Assembly (NCBI RefSeq): GCF_004535825.1
Contig: NZ_SGVY01000004.1
Span: forward strand, 87,277 to 151,276
Length of the DNA: 64,000 nucleotides
Direction of reading: 5' to 3'
Origin: Segatella hominis
GTDB taxonomy: Bacteria; Bacteroidota; Bacteroidia; Bacteroidales; Bacteroidaceae
Shown here: positions 62,286 through 64,000 of the stretch, in pieces
Numbering within the stretch: position 1 is the stretch's first letter
Layout: every line of letters begins with the position of its first letter
Translations under genes and position numbers: made by a program
Notes under the pieces: model-generated
The model's database searches: none
Told to the model about the DNA's origin: nothing
The model's input: the letters and a program-made list of their open reading frames with translations, nothing else

Positions 62286-63626
62286 TCAGTCCTCCCATTT
62301 TAAATCCTCTAAATGAGCTAAGAAAGGAATAGCTCCAAAGCGTCCTTTCAAGTAGCCTTTTTGAATGTCCAAATCATTTCGTGGTTTGAAATCATTAAGC
62401 GTATAGAAACGAGAGCTTTGGTTCTTTCTGTCTTTCTCAACAAACCAAATCTCATCATTCCTGAAGATAGAGCAATCAAGAAGGCATGATTCGTGGGATG
62501 AGAAGATAATTTGTCCAAGGATAGGCATTCCCATCACTTTTTCTACAAACATCTTCAATAGATTGGCATGGATACTCCTGTCAATCTCATCGACAATGAT
62601 AGTCTTGTCAGACTGCATCAGGTCATAAAGAACTGGCGCAAAATCAAACAATCGTTGTGTACCATCCGATTCCTCTTTTAACTCGAAACTCACAGCCTTG
62701 TTGTTTACAACATGACTGGTTGTTATTCTTCGGATCATATATTTATCATCATCTTCTTTTGTAACGCCAATAGTAAAATACTGCGTTTCAATCACACTAG
62801 ACTCTTCTTTTTTGAGATTAGTCTTGATGTCCTCGAAAATTTTGTCCAAAGGCATACCAGTCTGCGAGATAAATTTATCCAAATCATCTTCATGCAACTC
62901 TATGTCTTGAATACCTACATCAAAACTTCTTAAGAGCTTTTCTGAAAAATGCTTGAATTTCAGATTTTCGTATTGAGTATCAAAAATTGACGCAGACTTG
63001 GTCTCAGGGAAGAAGATTTTCAGATTGTCTTTGAACCATTCCCTGACTCTGTTGATTCTTGGCTCCTTGATAATATCCTCATGTTTGATAAGTAATTCAT
63101 CATTTTTCAAAATGTTATCTTCCAGCAAACTAACCAATAGAGCCTTTTTTTCATCACCATCGACATATTTCCTGCCCATTTTGACAACAGGTTTGTTTGT
63201 CTCTTTAGAGTAGGTACGTTCAAAGACCATTTCATCTTTTTCTACACCTGTTTCGTAAAGCCATTCCTCCAAGCAGAGCTTTGACACATAAGTAACTCCA
63301 TAGTTATATATTTTATTCTTATAGCTGAACTCTACTGATTGTGAGACAGGAGTAACCTCATCAGAAAATTTATTTCTGATATATCTGATGTCAGAAGGAA
63401 CTCTACCTTTTAAAACAATGTCAAGCAGCAAATTTGCTGCTTTAATCATATTTGATTTGCCAGCACCATTTGCACCGTAAATGACTGAACCTTTCAGAAC
63501 ATTCACGTTGGTGTTAATCTTATGAAGATGGTCTGTATGACTCTTCAAAGATTTTGCAGGCAACATATTGAACTCCGTTTCTTCTAAAAAAGAAAAGATG
63601 TTACTAAAGTCGAATCTGATAAGCAT
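62286..63626 (-). CDS. rloA: RloA/AbiLi-like ABC-type ATPase
   Basis: A 446-residue protein. Walker A GANGAGKS is at 51-58, the ABC signature-like ESDGTQRLF at 319-327, Walker B IIVDEIDR at 343-350 and the H-loop SSHES at 376-380. It is the kind of SMC/Rad50-like ATPase found as the sensor half of AbiL, PARIS and related systems, and it pairs with RloB. It leads the four-ORF operon. A nested palindrome stands at its upstream region. Confidence 0.87.
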   Translation of the reverse strand: MLIRFDFSNIFSFLEETEFNMLPAKSLKSHTDHLHKINTNVNVLKGSVIYGANGAGKSNMIKAANLLLDIVLKGRVPSDIRYIRNKFSDEVTPVSQSVEFSYKNKIYNYGVTYVSKLCLEEWLYETGVEKDEMVFERTYSKETNKPVVKMGRKYVDGDEKKALLVSLLEDNILKNDELLIKHEDIIKEPRINRVREWFKDNLKIFFPETKSASIFDTQYENLKFKHFSEKLLRSFDVGIQDIELHEDDLDKFISQTGMPLDKIFEDIKTNLKKEESSVIETQYFTIGVTKEDDDKYMIRRITTSHVVNNKAVSFELKEESDGTQRLFDFAPVLYDLMQSDKTIIVDEIDRSIHANLLKMFVEKVMGMPILGQIIFSSHESCLLDCSIFRNDEIWFVEKDRKNQSSRFYTLNDFKPRNDLDIQKGYLKGRFGAIPFLAHLEDLKWED

Positions 63627-63652
63627 AATCTAATCTGTTTTTAATTCTATTG

Positions 63653-63659
63653 CAAAGTA
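63653..63659 (-). promoter_or_regulatory. Candidate -7 box of the defence operon
   Basis: TACTTTG followed by CA on the minus strand, one base shorter than TAnnTTTG but common in this phylum. It is 26 bases before the rloA start and next to the inner arm of the palindrome. Confidence 0.35.
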
Positions 63660-63660
63660 A

Positions 63661-63733
63661 CGAAAAAATCTCGAAAAATATGCAGTTTACTACAAATATT
63701 TATAGTAATTTATATATTAGCGAGATTTTTTCG
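63661..63733. promoter_or_regulatory. Nested palindrome upstream of the defence operon
   Basis: Outer arms CGAAAAAATCTCG and CGAGATTTTTTCG are perfect and 47 bases apart. In the centre TACTACAAAT and ATTTATAGTA form a 20-base palindrome with one mismatch. Both share one centre at about 63697. This looks like an operator or a recombination/transposon end rather than a terminator. Confidence 0.8.
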
Positions 63734-63898
63734 GTATAAATGCGGTTTTTACTTCTGTATCAAGTGTTTCAAATTCTCGTCAGCTGTCTTTAATTGGTTA
63801 TGCAAATTACAGCAGGATACTACATCTTGTATTTTTCTAATTCGTAACCTCTTCTTCTAATGAAACAAAAAGATGTCTTACTACAGAAAAAGTGTACA

Positions 63899-63926
63899 CC
63901 ATTTTAACTTAAAAAAAGTAAAATGG
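63899..63926. repeat. Inverted repeat at the start of the insertion sequence
   Basis: CCATTTTAACTT and AAGTAAAATGG, arms with a single-base bulge, cover the ATG region of the transposase. TGTACACC just before, from about 63893, may be the end of the element. Confidence 0.55.
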
Positions 63927-64000
63927 AAAGCAAAAAGAATGAACGTGCAAATTACAGTTTAGACTTTAAACTAAAAGTCTTGGCTGACATGTATGAGAAT
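63923..64000 (+). mobile_element. Insertion sequence, 5' end with transposase N-terminus (partial)
   Basis: The frame from ATG 63923 runs to the window edge: MESKKNERANYSLDFK, then LKVLADMYEN. The YSLDFKLKVL pattern is the opening of IS3-type OrfA HTH proteins (xxEFKLKVV). Only 26 residues are visible, so the family assignment is tentative. From 63734 to 63892 there is no gene. Confidence 0.5.

Noticed and set aside
57933-63850. TCGTAACCT at 57933-57941 and 63842-63850 as possible attachment repeats around the island
   Set aside because: Nine bases are too few in 6 kb for a claim, and neither copy stands at a clear boundary.
1-64000. CRISPR arrays, tRNA, rRNA
   Set aside because: No regular spacer-repeat pattern, tRNA cloverleaf or rRNA stretch was noticed; the repeats found are too short or degenerate. 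A scan with dedicated tools was not possible.

Overview
The window reads as chromosome from a Bacteroidota bacterium of the Prevotella/Segatella type. This rests on an LpxC-FabZ fusion, DUF5112/DUF5113-type regulators, a surface protein ending in a GIYIVKGKKV-type tail, RteC and IntDOT-like remnants, and promoters of the TTTG-N19/20-TAnnTTTG form. I saw no rRNA, tRNA or CRISPR array, and no numbers here come from a database search.

Layout. 1-4.6 kb: the end of an ABC export pair, a serine hydrolase, and a Pif1-like helicase with TPRs. 4.7-12 kb: class A penicillin-binding protein, miaA, and the lipid A set lpxA, lpxC-fabZ, lpxD. 12-19.3 kb: housekeeping genes on the minus strand (pyrF, prfA, purM, aroE, menG/ubiE, purC, phoH). 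19.6-23.4 kb: a DUF5715 protein, a secreted cyclophilin, and umuD/umuC. 23.6-31.1 kb: a minus-strand series dnaN, exonuclease, coaBC, DUF4835, recN and an apparently dead trypsin-fold/TPR protein. 31.4-45.5 kb: DUF3127 protein, a large secreted protein with a small companion ORF, MFS transporter, NudC, 5'-nucleotidase, DnaJ-like protein, zinc-ribbon membrane protein, GH25 lysozyme, NhaC antiporter and altronate dehydratase. 45.5-48.8 kb: a divergent hexuronate locus (LacI regulator, altronate dehydratase and antiporter on one side; kdgK and eda on the other). Together these take D-altronate through KDG and KDPG to pyruvate and glyceraldehyde-3-phosphate. 48.8-57.5 kb: an unusual two-part sensor kinase, its response regulator, a small membrane protein, a secreted Arg/Gly/Asn-rich protein, a Wzi-like outer-membrane protein and a lipoprotein.

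57.6-64 kb is an accessory island. It begins with 22-bp direct repeats and an IntDOT-like integrase with an internal deletion, followed by a RhuM-like gene and an RteC remnant. Next is a compact four-ORF minus-strand operon: RloA-like ABC ATPase, RloB Toprim-like protein, a small ORF, and a PD-(D/E)XK nuclease-like protein. The start of an insertion sequence closes the window. The four-ORF operon is the best candidate for an undescribed system: RloA/RloB pairs resemble AbiL and PARIS-type anti-phage modules, and the added nuclease gene is the new element.

Non-coding structure is rich: heptamer repeats directly before three start codons, degenerate ~16-bp tandem repeats between housekeeping genes, a perfect 48-bp palindrome, and a nested palindrome before the defence operon.
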